From Chondrus crispus (lineage: Eukaryota; Rhodophyta; Florideophyceae; Gigartinales; Gigartinaceae), in NCBI RefSeq assembly GCF_000350225.1, contig NW_005179353.1, positions 1-64,000 on the forward strand: a stretch of 64,000 bases of DNA. Reading direction: 5' to 3'. This document shows positions 29,348 through 39,605 of this stretch, piece by piece. Position numbers and translations under genes: made by a program. A model generated the notes under the pieces. That model did no database searches and had not been told where the DNA came from. It saw nothing but the letters and a program-made list of their open reading frames with translations. Within the stretch, counting starts at the first letter, position 1; the number at the start of each line of letters is the position of its first letter.

Positions 29348-29764
29348 TTAATTCCGGACAGAACATTTCTCCGCCAGGACAGCCGAAACAATTTGTCCGA
29401 CAATAGTTTTAGATATCTTCCAGCTTTCTCTTTTTGCTTGCGACTTCTTTCGACTTCCCCTACAACCCTCTGACCCTTTCAAGCGCACCTCAGAGCCTCT
29501 TGCTGTTGCCTTTTTGCGTCTTTTCGAAGCTTTTTCCTCAGTAGCCTGACGTTTTTGGTCCTTTAACCTCTTTCGCTCATCCTCGCGAGATTTCGTCTTC
29601 CTCAGAGCTGCCTCTTTCTTAGCATTACGTAGGCTCTCAGCCGCTTTTAGACGCTCATACTTTGCCAATTCTGCCACCTGTTGGGCATTTTCCCTGTCAA
29701 GACGACGCTGAATCATGAGTCCGACAGTCAAATGTTCAGCGGGAGCCCCGCAGTAGAGTCGCAC
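29348..29764 (-). CDS. Second ORF of the fourth pogo-like element: basic coiled-coil protein
   Basis: This minus-strand frame lies downstream of the transposase. It is almost wholly charged, with a long predicted coiled coil (residues about 20-95, KYERLKAAESLRNAKKEAAL and KRLKDQKRQATEE). It may be the C-terminal tail of the transposase, a common feature of pogo/Tigger proteins, separated by a frameshift, or a separate small protein. No family is recognised. Confidence 0.4.
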   Translation of the reverse strand: MRLYCGAPAEHLTVGLMIQRRLDRENAQQVAELAKYERLKAAESLRNAKKEAALRKTKSREDERKRLKDQKRQATEEKASKRRKKATARGSEVRLKGSEGCRGSRKKSQAKRESWKISKTIVGQIVSAVLAEKCSVRN

Positions 29765-29873
29765 ATTTTTGGTGGTGTGTTGCTGCTCTTTGCAGTAGAT
29801 GTCGATTGTGAAGACACAGTGTCCATTACGATATTGTTAACCGTGCCCGAATTTGCAGCAACATGCTTAAGCG

Positions 29874-31367
29874 CTACAGTTTTAAAGAGGGCCTAAGTTC
29901 GCTGTTCATAATTCTGTCAGCTTTCTCTACAGTCTCCAAATCCGGTGTGCGCTCCTTCGTGTGGGGAAATAACTCCGTGTTTTGAGGCACTGCTGGTCTC
30001 GAAACCGCCGCATCAAATAATTTTTCAGCACTGACAGCAGTCTGCTTCCGATCTAAAAACGTCTGAGCAAATCCTGGATTGAAAGGATACAGTCCAGTTC
30101 TGCTGAATGAATCCCGAACGCCTTGCGTTGTGATGCGCGAGAATGCGTAAACTCCGCATATGAGGTTAAACTGTACGCCTTGTGTTGACACCGTTTGATA
30201 TTTGTAGAATTCATCTCGGATCTCGCGAATAGCAACCTTGAACTCCTTGTTGACCATTTGGTCACAAGGTTGTAAAAAGTGGGATTTGTTAGCGGGTGAA
30301 CACAAAATTTGACAATTGTTCTTTTCACAAACCTCGAGCGACTTCAAACCATTGCGTGATGCATGGCCATCAAGAGAAACAACATAGTGTTGGCTTGTGT
30401 TGACAAACTGGCGGACAAAATTATTGAGGTGTGTCATGTATGCGGCAAGTACATCCATTTCCGTCGATCCATTCTCACTGCACTTTACGACTCCGTCAGC
30501 CGGGAACCACCCATGGCATTGAAACGGATAGCAATCGCTTCCACTTTTGCCAAACATTTTTGGCAAAGGCTCCAGCCAACTTGACATGACATATTTTCCA
30601 GCCACTATGAAGAACAGTGGAGCGACTCGATCAGATGCTGAAACTGCAACAACTGCATTTATGTGTTTGTCTACTCCTTGTGTCTTGGAAGAGGCTATGA
30701 AACCACCATGATGCGTATCGGAGGGGCCAAACACTTTTTTACGCTTGCCGAATGTTGCATCAACCGCAGTTTCATCTATTTTCCAAACACCATCCCCATC
30801 AAGCGGTATTCCGAGATGTTTGTCGTTGATAGTCTTTAATATTTCGAAGTAACGTGACACATGACCAAATGATTCTCCTTTCAGCTTTGCCTTGTCTTTG
30901 CATTCGTAATTGCGAAATGTTAGTTCTCGATGACGTGATCTAAAAGATCGCACTGCATCGTAACTAGGGATGCCATTCTTCCAATTCACACGGCCATCGG
31001 CAGCTATTTTAGCCATCATGGTCCTTCATGTTTCAACATCGGCAGCAAATCCACGTTGTGCGGCAAAAACAAGGCGCTGTGCTATCATGTTTTCCTCATC
31101 CTCTGTCAGAACCGTCCATCTCCCTGGTTGTAACAGTTTCCTATCTGTCTCCTGGTAGCTGATACTTTCAGAATATGATCTCCGGACCAGCTCTTTAAGT
31201 TCCCCAACAACCGACTTACTCAAACCTGTCGCTTTCGATATGGCACGCAACGACATTGTTGTGTCTCTCAAAAGCTGCACTGCGGCAGCTTTGCTCTTCA
31301 TGCGCTTCGAAGCCTTCTCATTCTGCCTTTTGATCCGTTTTGTCTGCCGTCTCATCGAGAATGCCAT
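29874..31367 (-). pseudogene. pogo-like DDE_1 transposase, one in-frame TGA
   Basis: The frame begins with a basic N-terminus and an HTH (MSLRAISKATGLSKSVVGELKEL), then a TGA at 31026-31028, then continues in the same frame from 31019. The catalytic region contains WKIDETAVD, VVSLDGHASRNG and KSHFLQPCDQMVNK, the three acidic positions of DDE_1. A C-terminal region has GLYPFNP, typical of pogo/Tigger. Apart from the single TGA, which a CGA-to-TGA change would explain, the frame is intact. The first ATG, at 31367, encodes MAFSMRRQTKRI. Confidence 0.82.
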
Positions 31368-31663
31368 TGCCGTGTGGCCAAAAGGTGACTTGGCGACTGT
31401 AAAAGACTATATAAGATGCTATCCGTAATTGTCATTGACGGAGACCGCTATAAATGCACCGCCCTCGCGACTTTGAATCTACGTCATGCTCAGGGATCCC
31501 GCCTTTTCTGATTTTGAAAGCTACCAGCGCACTGTCCTTGCTGTTGTCTGCTCTTTGGCTATGTTTTATGGCCCTTCCTTTCATTGGTGATGGTTCACTG
31601 GACGCGGGTTTAATTTTGTCCGGAATTGACCCTTGTCCAGAATTGACCTTTCCGGGAAGGGTA

Positions 31664-32429
31664 CTTCTTTCATTTAAATGTAGATTTTGGTTAGAAATAG
31701 AGGGGGAGCTGATATCATTGTACTACCATGCCATGGGTATTGTACCCAAGGGCCATGTGCGCGGCACGTATCTGCGCCTTCCACTGTGGTACAGTATAAG
31801 AGTCTTGAGGGAGGGGAGGGACAGCATTGGAAGAGACCCCCATCCACTTCCTCGTTTGACAAAATCGTTGGAGGAGGCTTATCTCTTTATCTCTAATTCT
31901 CCTTCTTGTCGCTGTTTAACAGTATAGGAGCCGCAATGTACTAAAGTGCACTTTTTCCTCCAAAAAGCGGCGCTCGCAGGAGGAGCAGATTAGCTTCGTC
32001 GTAGGTCCGGTACCGGTGAAATCGTATGGCACGGGACTTGTTTTGTAAAGGACACGAAGGTTCAAGGCCTAGTACTGTAGACCGACAGCCATACCCTGCG
32101 AGTTGAGCCCGAAACAGATGCCGTGCGTGCAGTTTGGGCTCGGTCGTGGTAGGATTGTTTTTTTTGCTTCAGGTTACCAATTCGCATACCAGTTTTCTGC
32201 AATACAACAATCTTAGTCGGGAGAACAACACACCCTTTAACGCTTCAAAGGTCAATGCTGGTCTTGGCATCTTTCGGCACACATACCGCCAATATCTATT
32301 TGCTGTAATGTATGATGGCCCACACGTTGAGTCAGTACAGTAGACAAGCTCACGCACTGAGAAGCTAACTGTTGACAGTTGACAACATCTCTTAAATTAG
32401 TCATTTTTACGTAGTTCCCCAGCATCCAA
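31664..32429. other. Intergenic region downstream of the ARMC8-like gene
   Basis: This is the 3' flank of the ARMC8-like gene. There are palindromes such as CCATGCCATGG near 31729 and several TACAGTA words, but no supported gene. Confidence 0.5.
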
Positions 32430-34146
32430 TTACCTCGATGACGTTGGCGATGAGCTATCGCTCTCCACAACCCCCGACAAAACGGGTGGCGATCGCGGCG
32501 CGTGAGTCCTAACTGTCGTATTGTAGTCCTGTAACGCGGTTGGATCATAGTCGAGTTGCTGCCCGTCGCTATCATCAAACAATTCAAGCGCAGCTCTTGC
32601 CGTGCCCTGCACTTCGATATGCGGATCATTGAGAAGAGTCCGTAGCCGACACTCAAAGCCCAGCTCCCGTAACCGCCCGATTCGCCACGCATATCCGGAG
32701 TCGCTAGCTGTCGTCTCGTCCGGTGCGCACGACATCACTGCGTCCTCCTCGCCCTCATTCGGTCCCACACCGGATCCTGAAGTGTCCATGTCTGCATTCC
32801 CCCTTGACCGGTTCTCGCGGGACGCCCTGGTCGCCTGCGCGTTGGAGGTAGAACGGCGGCCTGGAATGTCCAAAGCGTCCAAAGTTTCCAGATGCCTTCG
32901 CGCGGCTGGTGACGTGGGAAGCGGTAAGTGCTGTCTCCTGAGCATGGCCAGCATGCCCCGCTGGTTTCGACCCGAGATGGGAGGGCTCCTCATCAGCCAT
33001 GAAGGCCGCCGCGACTTGATCGGCCTGCTCTTCCCGGACGAATTGGTCGTGCACCATACGGCTGCGATGCGTGCTTTCTCGTCTGCATGCGATGACCACC
33101 ACAGAAGGAGCTGCGGAATGTCCGAGTTGATTAGCGATGCCTTGTGCTCTTCTGTCCCAGATGCGATATTACACACAACATACATGGCCTGCACAGCGAC
33201 TTGCAGGTTGTCGATATCTGCACGAAGCGCGTCGGAAAGGAGCTTGACAAGACGATCCCCAGTATTCGCAAACAACGCATCCAGTTGCTTGGACTGCTGC
33301 TCGGCCGACCCAGAGCACGCCAAGTTACGAATCACGGCCATCGCGAGCTCACGTACGCGCGGGTTTTTGTCCGCACACAGCGTCTGCAAGCTATCGTAAC
33401 CCAGCGCGGCCATGACTACATTTTTCGTCTCGGCATCTGCTTTGAAAAACAAATTCTTCAGCGCCCACAAGGCATTATCCCTTAGCTCTTCATCCTCCGA
33501 TCGTATCAAGTCCACGAGCATCTTCGTCGCCCCCCGCTCTAGAATCGCAACGCGAATCGGTGAAAACTCGAGCACCAAATTGCAAAGCGTGGCGCTTGCA
33601 ATTTTTGACACCTCCCGTTCGTCATTTTTCATCAACCGCAACAGAACTCCAGCCACCCTCTCATTAGACATATCCCTCCGCACAACTTTGACGCTTTTAC
33701 TCAAGCTTCTCAAGCATTTCAAACAGCCAAGCGCGAGCTCCGGAAATTTGCTCTCCAACCCTTCAACCACCTTCGGCAGCAACTCGAGGCTAATTGCAGC
33801 GTCCCTCGCCGGCTCATAATCGCCCGTCACAGCCGCCAGCGCGGTTGTTGCAGCAGCACACAGTGCGGCTTCCTCCGCCTCGGACGGAGCCGTCGGGTCG
33901 GTATCGTTGGGCTGACCATCCAGCATGGCAACATATTCTTCGTTGAGCCTCTTCTCTGCATCTGGAGCGTCGTTAATAATGATGTCAAGCTTGTCTAAAA
34001 GTGCGCGGTCTGCCGCAGAGTGCTGCAGTGGCTCGGAGCGGTGGAGCAGCTCCGCTAGAGTGTACAATGCATGTATGCGCAGATGTGGGGTGTCGACATC
34101 GACAAGATCGACTAAGGCGTTGGCAACGACAAGGTCAAGGTCCGGC
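32430..34146 (-). pseudogene. ARMC8: ARMC8/GID5-like armadillo protein, C-terminal part (gene split by a copia insertion)
   Basis: About 570 residues of armadillo repeats. The strongest match to ARMC8 (the GID/CTLH ubiquitin-ligase subunit GID5) is the segment LCNLVLEFSPIRVAILERGA followed by ALWALKNLFFKADAETK. The region VCNIASGTEEH and the C-terminal LRELGFECRL...ARAALELF also fit the family order. In known species GID5 links the substrate receptor to the E3 ligase. At 34147 the gene frame runs straight into the copia LTR; the ATG at 34229 lies in that LTR and is not native. Two compensating frameshifts near 33045 and 32960, or divergent linker sequence, disturb the repeat before the last one. 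Confidence 0.8.
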
Positions 34147-34151
34147 AACAG
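34147..34151. other. Target-site duplication of the copia element, left copy
   Basis: AACAG here matches AACAG at 39505-39509 on the other side of the element. Confidence 0.85.
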
Positions 34152-34549
34152 CTTTGCAGGGGGTGAATGAATGGATGTAAGTCGGGAGAAGTTCGTCGAT
34201 GGGGTCTGGTTACACCGTAGACCGGACATCACTTGAGTCGATCAAGGTAGAACTTATGTAGACTAAGAGTACGATGGTAAACCTACCGAAAGCCAAAGTA
34301 CAAATCAGTGTGCAGGACGACAACATGGTAGGCGCAGATCCGAAAACACAAACACACAGTACGAAAGAAGAACAACATCAAAATACTAGATATTAAGTCA
34401 CTTAGCGGACACATCACTCCTCTCAATAGCACCAATTCAGGGGCTACCACGAGATGGCACATCAGTATGGTCTTACGAAGCACAATTCAGCCCCTCATGT
34501 ACGATAGCGCAACGTATAGCAGCGAGCGCGCGCGCATTACACATCAACA
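34152..34549 (-). repeat. 3' LTR of the copia element
   Basis: 398 bp, matching 39075-39504 wherever both are sequenced. Confidence 0.9.
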
Positions 34550-34559
34550 CCCCCTCTTG

Positions 34560-36155
34560 CGCCTCGAGCTGTCACTTCTACTACTCCGAGTTGCTCTCTA
34601 TGCTTCTGGAATGTGACACGGAGAAGCGGCTTCGTAAGGATATCCGCCGTCATGTCAGCGGTGTTGCAGTAAGACAGGTGAATGATACCGTCTTGGACGT
34701 TCTCTCTGACAAAGTTCTTCCGGATTGAGATGTGCTTCGCGTGACGTATACCCTCAGTCGCCTACACTACCGCACCCTGATTGTCCTCATTGACAATTGT
34801 ACTTCCATTCTGAGTACAGTCCATCTCTCGAAGCAAGCTGCGCAACCAAAGCACCATCTTGGTTCCTTCACTCAAAGACAGGAACTGAGCCTCGGTCGTG
34901 GAGAGGGCCACGGAAGTTTGCTTAGGCGCCTTCCAAGCAACTGTACTCTGACCAAATTGAAACAAGACACCTGTTGTTGAGCGTCTATCAATGCGGTCCC
35001 CAGCCCCGTCCGCGTCACAAAATGCAACCAGTTTCTCTTGGTTTCCTGAATGTAAGCGTAGTGCATGACGCTTCGTCCCTTGAAGATATCGAAGAATACG
35101 CTTGAGACAAGTCCAGTGTATTTCCGTCGGAGCAGACGAGTACCGACAAAGAATTGATACGGCAGAAGCAATGTCCGGGCGAGTGCGGGTGGAAAGGAAT
35201 AGCAAGCATCCCAGTAATTCTTTATAAGTTGCACAGTCCTCGTGTACCCTTCCACCTTCAGAGATATCCTTGAGCGCTCCCGAACACATAGGAGTCGCAA
35301 CAGGCTTGCAGTTTAACATACCAAAGCGATGTAGCACTTGACTAATGTAGTGTTGCTGCGACAACCACGCGCCCTCAGAGTGTCGTCCAAACAGAACACC
35401 CAAAAACCACCTGAGTGAACCCAAATCTTTAACATGCAGATGTCTCATGAGCTCCTGCTTCACACATTGAGCGTCATTCATTCTCAGACTAAGAAGTATG
35501 ATGTCATCTACATACAGCAACAGCCAAACACTTCCACGACGGTAGACACAATCATCAGAGAGCAATTTCTCAAAACCCATCGCCTTCATGACCGATTCCC
35601 ACTTGTCATGCCAAAGTCTGGGTGCCTGCTTAAGCCCGTAGAGCCCCCTTCGAAGCTTGAGGGCTTGACCTTTCTTACACAGCGAAAGCCCTTCGGGACA
35701 TTTCACATACACATCGCTGTCAATCTCGCCATGGAGGAAGGCAGTCTTGATATCCATTTGCTCGATCATGTACCCCCTCTTGACTGCAACTGCAAGACAA
35801 GTGCGAATAGTCGTAAAGTCTACTACTGGTGAGAAAGTTTGATCTACGTTCCCTGGAAGGAAACCTCGAACTACAAGTCTTGCTTTGTGCCTAATCACTC
35901 TTCTGCTCTCGTCGTACTTGCGGATAAAAACAAATCTTGTTGACAAAGGCCTCACCCCCTCTGGAGTAGCAACAATTTCCCAAGTCTCGTGCTGCCTCAA
36001 TGATTTCAACTCCGAATCAATTGCGGTTTTCCAATCTTCAGAGTCGCTCTGCGATAGAGCTTCCCGGACAGTCGAAGGATCCGACATCCTAGCTTCGACT
36101 GCCGAAAATGCTCTTGCCACACTGTCTGAACCGGGGGTGTAGTATGAAGTCTGCC
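34560..36155 (-). pseudogene. Copia reverse transcriptase and RNase H
   Basis: The minus-strand frame carries WKTAIDSELKSL, the copia RT motifs DIKTAFLHGEI and GLYGLKQAPRLWH, and the catalytic box LLYVDDIILL. RNase H follows, with CDADGAGDRIDRRSTTG and TEAQFLSLSEG. A TAG at about 34762 interrupts the RNase H end after EDNQGAVV; the same frame continues with RHAKHISIRKNFV and ADILTKPL, the usual copia terminus. The upstream join to the integrase part needs a frameshift at about 36150. Confidence 0.85.
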
Positions 36156-38894
36156 GTCGTTCACGTCGGGGATACCTAGACCCTGAGGACTCCCTTTCAT
36201 CTTGCTCGGCATCTCTGTCTCGTGATTGTTATCCATGAGTGGAGTAACATACGTGATGGCATCCTGGATGTTCGGGTCAATAGGATGCTCTTGTTCGTGT
36301 ATCTGATGGACTTCTCTGTTAGGAGAAGGGTTCTCATGTAGCGTAGACAGACGCGTTCTATCCACCGAGGTAGTCTAGATTGGGGTATGCGTGACCTTCG
36401 AAGCATCGGAATTCTCATCAGGTAGCAACGACGGTGCAGTATCAGCGTCCTGGCTCAACGCTTGTGCAGGATACTTGTCCTCCACAATGGTCACATCTCT
36501 CGATATGACAGCAACATTGCGAGAAGGTATCCAAAGCTTATACTGGCTGTTTTCGAAACAGCCGATAACAATCCCGAGTTGCGAGTTTGAATCCAACTTT
36601 GTTCGAAGTTCCTTGGGGATATGATACCAACTTAAGCATCCAAAGACTCTGAAGTAGGCAACGTTAGGTCTCTCACCCGTCATAAGCTCGTGCGATGTCA
36701 CTCGTAGATTCCTGGGACAAGAGAAGTGATTCCGGATTTTTGCTGCATGCACAACGGCTTCAGCCCAGAAAGCCTTGGGCAGCGATGCATGTTCCATCAT
36801 CGTCCGTGAACATTCGACAATAGTGCGGTTGGTCCGCTCAGCAAGTCCGTTCTGATTGGGGGAGTAAGGGGGCGATGTGGTGTGCTCGATGCCCTTCTCT
36901 TCCAAGTAGGGCCTCAGAGCAACAAACTCTCCTCCGTTGTCGCTGTGGACTCTCTTGACAGTGCACCCAAACTTCCTTTCCATCCACACATGATGCAGCT
37001 TGAACTGTACAGTAACATCACTCTTGCGTTCTATGGGAACAATGTTGATGAAACCTGTGTAATCGTCAATGAAAGAAACAAAACAGCGCGCACCTGAAAA
37101 AGATGCCACCGACATTGGTCCACACACATCTGTGTGTATGACTGCACCACGCTCTTTCGAACGCGATTTGTTGGGACGCAGAGTCTGGCGAGTCTGTTTA
37201 CCCTTCATGCAACTACCACAGGAGGCTTTCTTGTTTCCCTGCAACGTTAGACTCATTCCAGACACAGCCCCGCTCCTTAGCAACTGCTTGATACTTGCAT
37301 TGCTCGCATGACCAAGTCTGGCATGCCAAAGCCTTATTGCAGAACTTCCAGATCCCGACGAACCTCCTTGAGGGCTGTCATCGTTGTCGTCATCCCTTGG
37401 CCAATGGGACAAAGCGACTGACGCCGATGAGTATCCTGGGTACACAACTTTTGCGGAAACTCTGTATACGCCTGGATATCGGTGTCCTTGAAACTGCGTC
37501 ACACCGTCGTGCGTTCCATTACATTTGTCACGCCCAAAGTTGATGATGTAACCATGAGCACAAAGCTCCGAGCAAGAAATGAGATTGGATTGCAGCTGAG
37601 GAACGTACAGTACCCCATCAAGGACTAGGAAACGTTCGTATTTGTCTCGGGGACTGCTAACAGTTTTACGTAGAGTAACCGTGCCGCTACGGGTAGCAAA
37701 GACCCTGTTTCCGTCTCCAAGGATAATCCCCCGACGAGCAATTGGCTGACAGTCACGGATCCATTCCCTACAGGACACCATGTGGTTGGACGCCCCTGAG
37801 TCCAACAGATATACGTGCTCATCATCTTGAACTCCCAAGGATGCAATCTCGTCTGCTAGACAGCTCATAACTTTCGTGTGTTTGCTAGTAGAGCCTAAGA
37901 GGCATTCTGTCGCCATGTAATCAAATCTAATCCGCTCAGCGTGCTCCTGGTCTCTATTATTCAGCTCTGACAGATTTGGGACGGTTTCCTGACCGTTTGA
38001 CACATCATCCATGCCTTCGTCATTCTTGGATTCATCTTGACGTGCCAAGAGCAATTGAGCTTGCTGCGCTCTTCCAATATCGCTCTCCAGGCGTTCTCCC
38101 GTTTCACCAGCGAAGGAAACATTCCTTCGAGTCTTTCCATCCAATAAACGACAGTTGCGTGCAAGATTTCCAACCTTACCGCACTCAAAGCATCGACGTT
38201 TCTCTGCTTTACCGCCGTAGTTCCTCCTTCCAACGTATGGAGTATTTGAACTTCCTGTTGCCGCCAAGGCTTGACCTTCATCCCCAGAACGAATTGCCTT
38301 CGGGTCCCCAGACCTCAGGAGATGTTCCTCGTACTCCTGCAATAGACTGGCTGTCGCTGTCTGCCAATCTAACTTCTCTTGGATTGTCTGTAATGAAGCA
38401 ATCACGTGTCCAAACGGTGACTTGTTCTTATCACCGAAAGAGGCAAGAACCATAGGCACCTGCAAGTCCTCCCCATTGTCACTCTTCATAGCCGCAAGGC
38501 GATTGAAGATCTCTTCAAAGGAGTCGATGTAATCTTGCATAGGCTGCCCACAGTAGCTCATGCCCTCAAGCTTGGACAGGAGCTGGATCTTGGTTGCAGT
38601 GTTCGATACTGCATAGCGTTCTCGAAGACGTACCCACATGCGGTATGGATTGTCCTTGGCACTCCAGCACAAGCGCAGGGGTCGATCACCCATTCCCTGG
38701 ATCAGGATTGCGCGTGCAGTCGCCACATTCTTCTTCAGCTCTTCCGTCAGCTCGGCTCCGGCTCCCAATACATCCGACTGAATCACATGAAGCACTTCCT
38801 TGGCTTCAAGTGCCGCCTCGGTCCTCGCCTCCCACGGATGGAAGTCCTCACCGAGCTTTCCATAGTACCTGTACACCTTTTTGCTATCTTCCAT
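36156..38894 (-). pseudogene. Copia Gag, protease and integrase
   Basis: The frame starts at ATG 38894. Gag (about residues 1-250) has a UBN2/copia-like domain and one zinc knuckle (CFECGKVGNLARNC; the expected His is replaced by Asn, since a CCHC knuckle needs His there). Protease has YLLDSGASNHMV. Integrase has the pre-integrase motif RLGHASNASIKQL with C-x2-C, and the core D in IHTDVCGPM, D in VHSDNGGEF and E in GLAERTNRT. A TAG at 36375 interrupts the linker to RT, and the same frame runs on to about 36156. Confidence 0.85.
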
Positions 38895-39057
38895 AGCAGT
38901 AACTCGAACGCTTCCGTAGAATTAATAAACGTACTTTTAACACACGTCCTGTAGTCGCACGGCGTGGTGTGAAAAACGCAATGCAAGCTGTTGCTGCAGA
39001 GAGCACAAACGGCGTAAAATAGCACGAAAAAGACAAGAAGGGTAGGAGAGCGAGCGT

Positions 39058-39074
39058 GGGCTGGGCCCATAACC
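39058..39074 (-). other. Copia primer-binding site matching the anticodon arm of initiator tRNA-Met
   Basis: The plus strand directly before the LTR reads GGGCTGGGCCCATAACC, the anticodon stem-loop sequence of eukaryotic initiator tRNA-Met. The PBS is therefore complementary to an internal half-tRNA end rather than to the CCA end, as established for Drosophila copia. Confidence 0.8.
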
Positions 39075-39504
39075 CTTTGCAGGGGGTGAATGAATGGATG
39101 TAAGTCGGGAGNNNNNNNNNNNNNNNNNNNNNNNNNNNNNNNNNNNNNNNNNNNNNNNNNNNNNNNNNNNNNNNNNNNNNNNNNNNNNNNNNNNNNNNNN
39201 NNNNNNNNNNNNNNNNNNNNNNNNNNNNNNNNNNNNNNTACCGAAATCCAAAGTACAAATCAGTGTGCAGGACGACAACATGGTAGGTGCAGATCCTGAA
39301 ACACAAACACACAGTACGAAAGAAGGACAACATCAAAATACTAGATATTAAGTCACTTAGCGGACACATCACTCCTCTCAATAGCACCAATTCAGGGGCT
39401 ACCACGAGATGGCACATCAGTATGGTCTTACGAAGCACAATTCAGCCCCTCATGTACGATAGCACAACGTATAGCAGCGAGCGCGCGTGCATTACACATC
39501 AACA
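39075..39504 (-). repeat. 5' LTR of the copia element, with assembly gap
   Basis: The sequenced parts match 34152-34549. N occupies 39112-39238, where the other copy has about 95 bp. AACAG (39505-39509) is the right target duplication. Confidence 0.9.
39112..39238. other. Assembly gap (127 N) in the copia 5' LTR
   Basis: The other LTR supplies the likely content; the gap probably reflects collapse of the two LTRs during assembly. Confidence 0.95.
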
Positions 39505-39605
39505 AACAGACGCCCCTTGGTGTGAAAGATGGTGAGTAGTCTGGCTGCGGCAAGCCTCAGGGGAGCAATTGAAGCGTGGGCGACTGGTGCAATAAGCGCT
39601 GTTGT
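39505..39605 (-). pseudogene. ARMC8: ARMC8/GID5-like gene, middle fragment
   Basis: Read on the minus strand, the stretch upstream of the copia element is open in the frame of the C-terminal fragment. It supplies the missing helix of an armadillo repeat (IAPLRLAAARLLTIF), which continues across the single AACAG site into LLPDLDLVVANALVDL. This places the copia insertion within the coding region. Homology fades at about 39605, where the Harbinger insertion is inferred to begin. Confidence 0.65.

Larger units (their letters stand above)
29138..31661 (-). mobile_element. pogo-like DNA transposon (fourth family copy)
   Basis: Terminal inverted repeats CCCTTCCCGGAAAGGTCAAT on both ends are bounded by TA at 29136-29137 and 31662-31663. 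Subterminal copies of the AATTG/TCCGGAC motif repeat near each end, probably transposase-binding sites. Coding is on the minus strand. Confidence 0.88.
34152..39504 (-). mobile_element. Ty1/copia retrotransposon inserted in the ARMC8-like gene
   Basis: The LTRs at 34152-34549 and 39075-39504 (the latter with 127 N) share both ends. On the minus strand they start TGTTGATGTG and end CCTGCAAAG, a non-canonical terminus. The 5-bp AACAG duplication flanks the element. The order gag, zinc finger, protease, integrase, RT, RNase H is that of copia. A polypurine tract (AGAGGGGG) lies at the 3' LTR. The coding frame is broken by TAG at 36375, a frameshift near 36.15 kb and TAG near 34762. Confidence 0.92.

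Noticed and set aside
34147-34229. ATG at 34229 as start of the ARMC8-like protein
   Set aside because: It lies in the copia LTR; the native coding sequence continues beyond the element at 39505.
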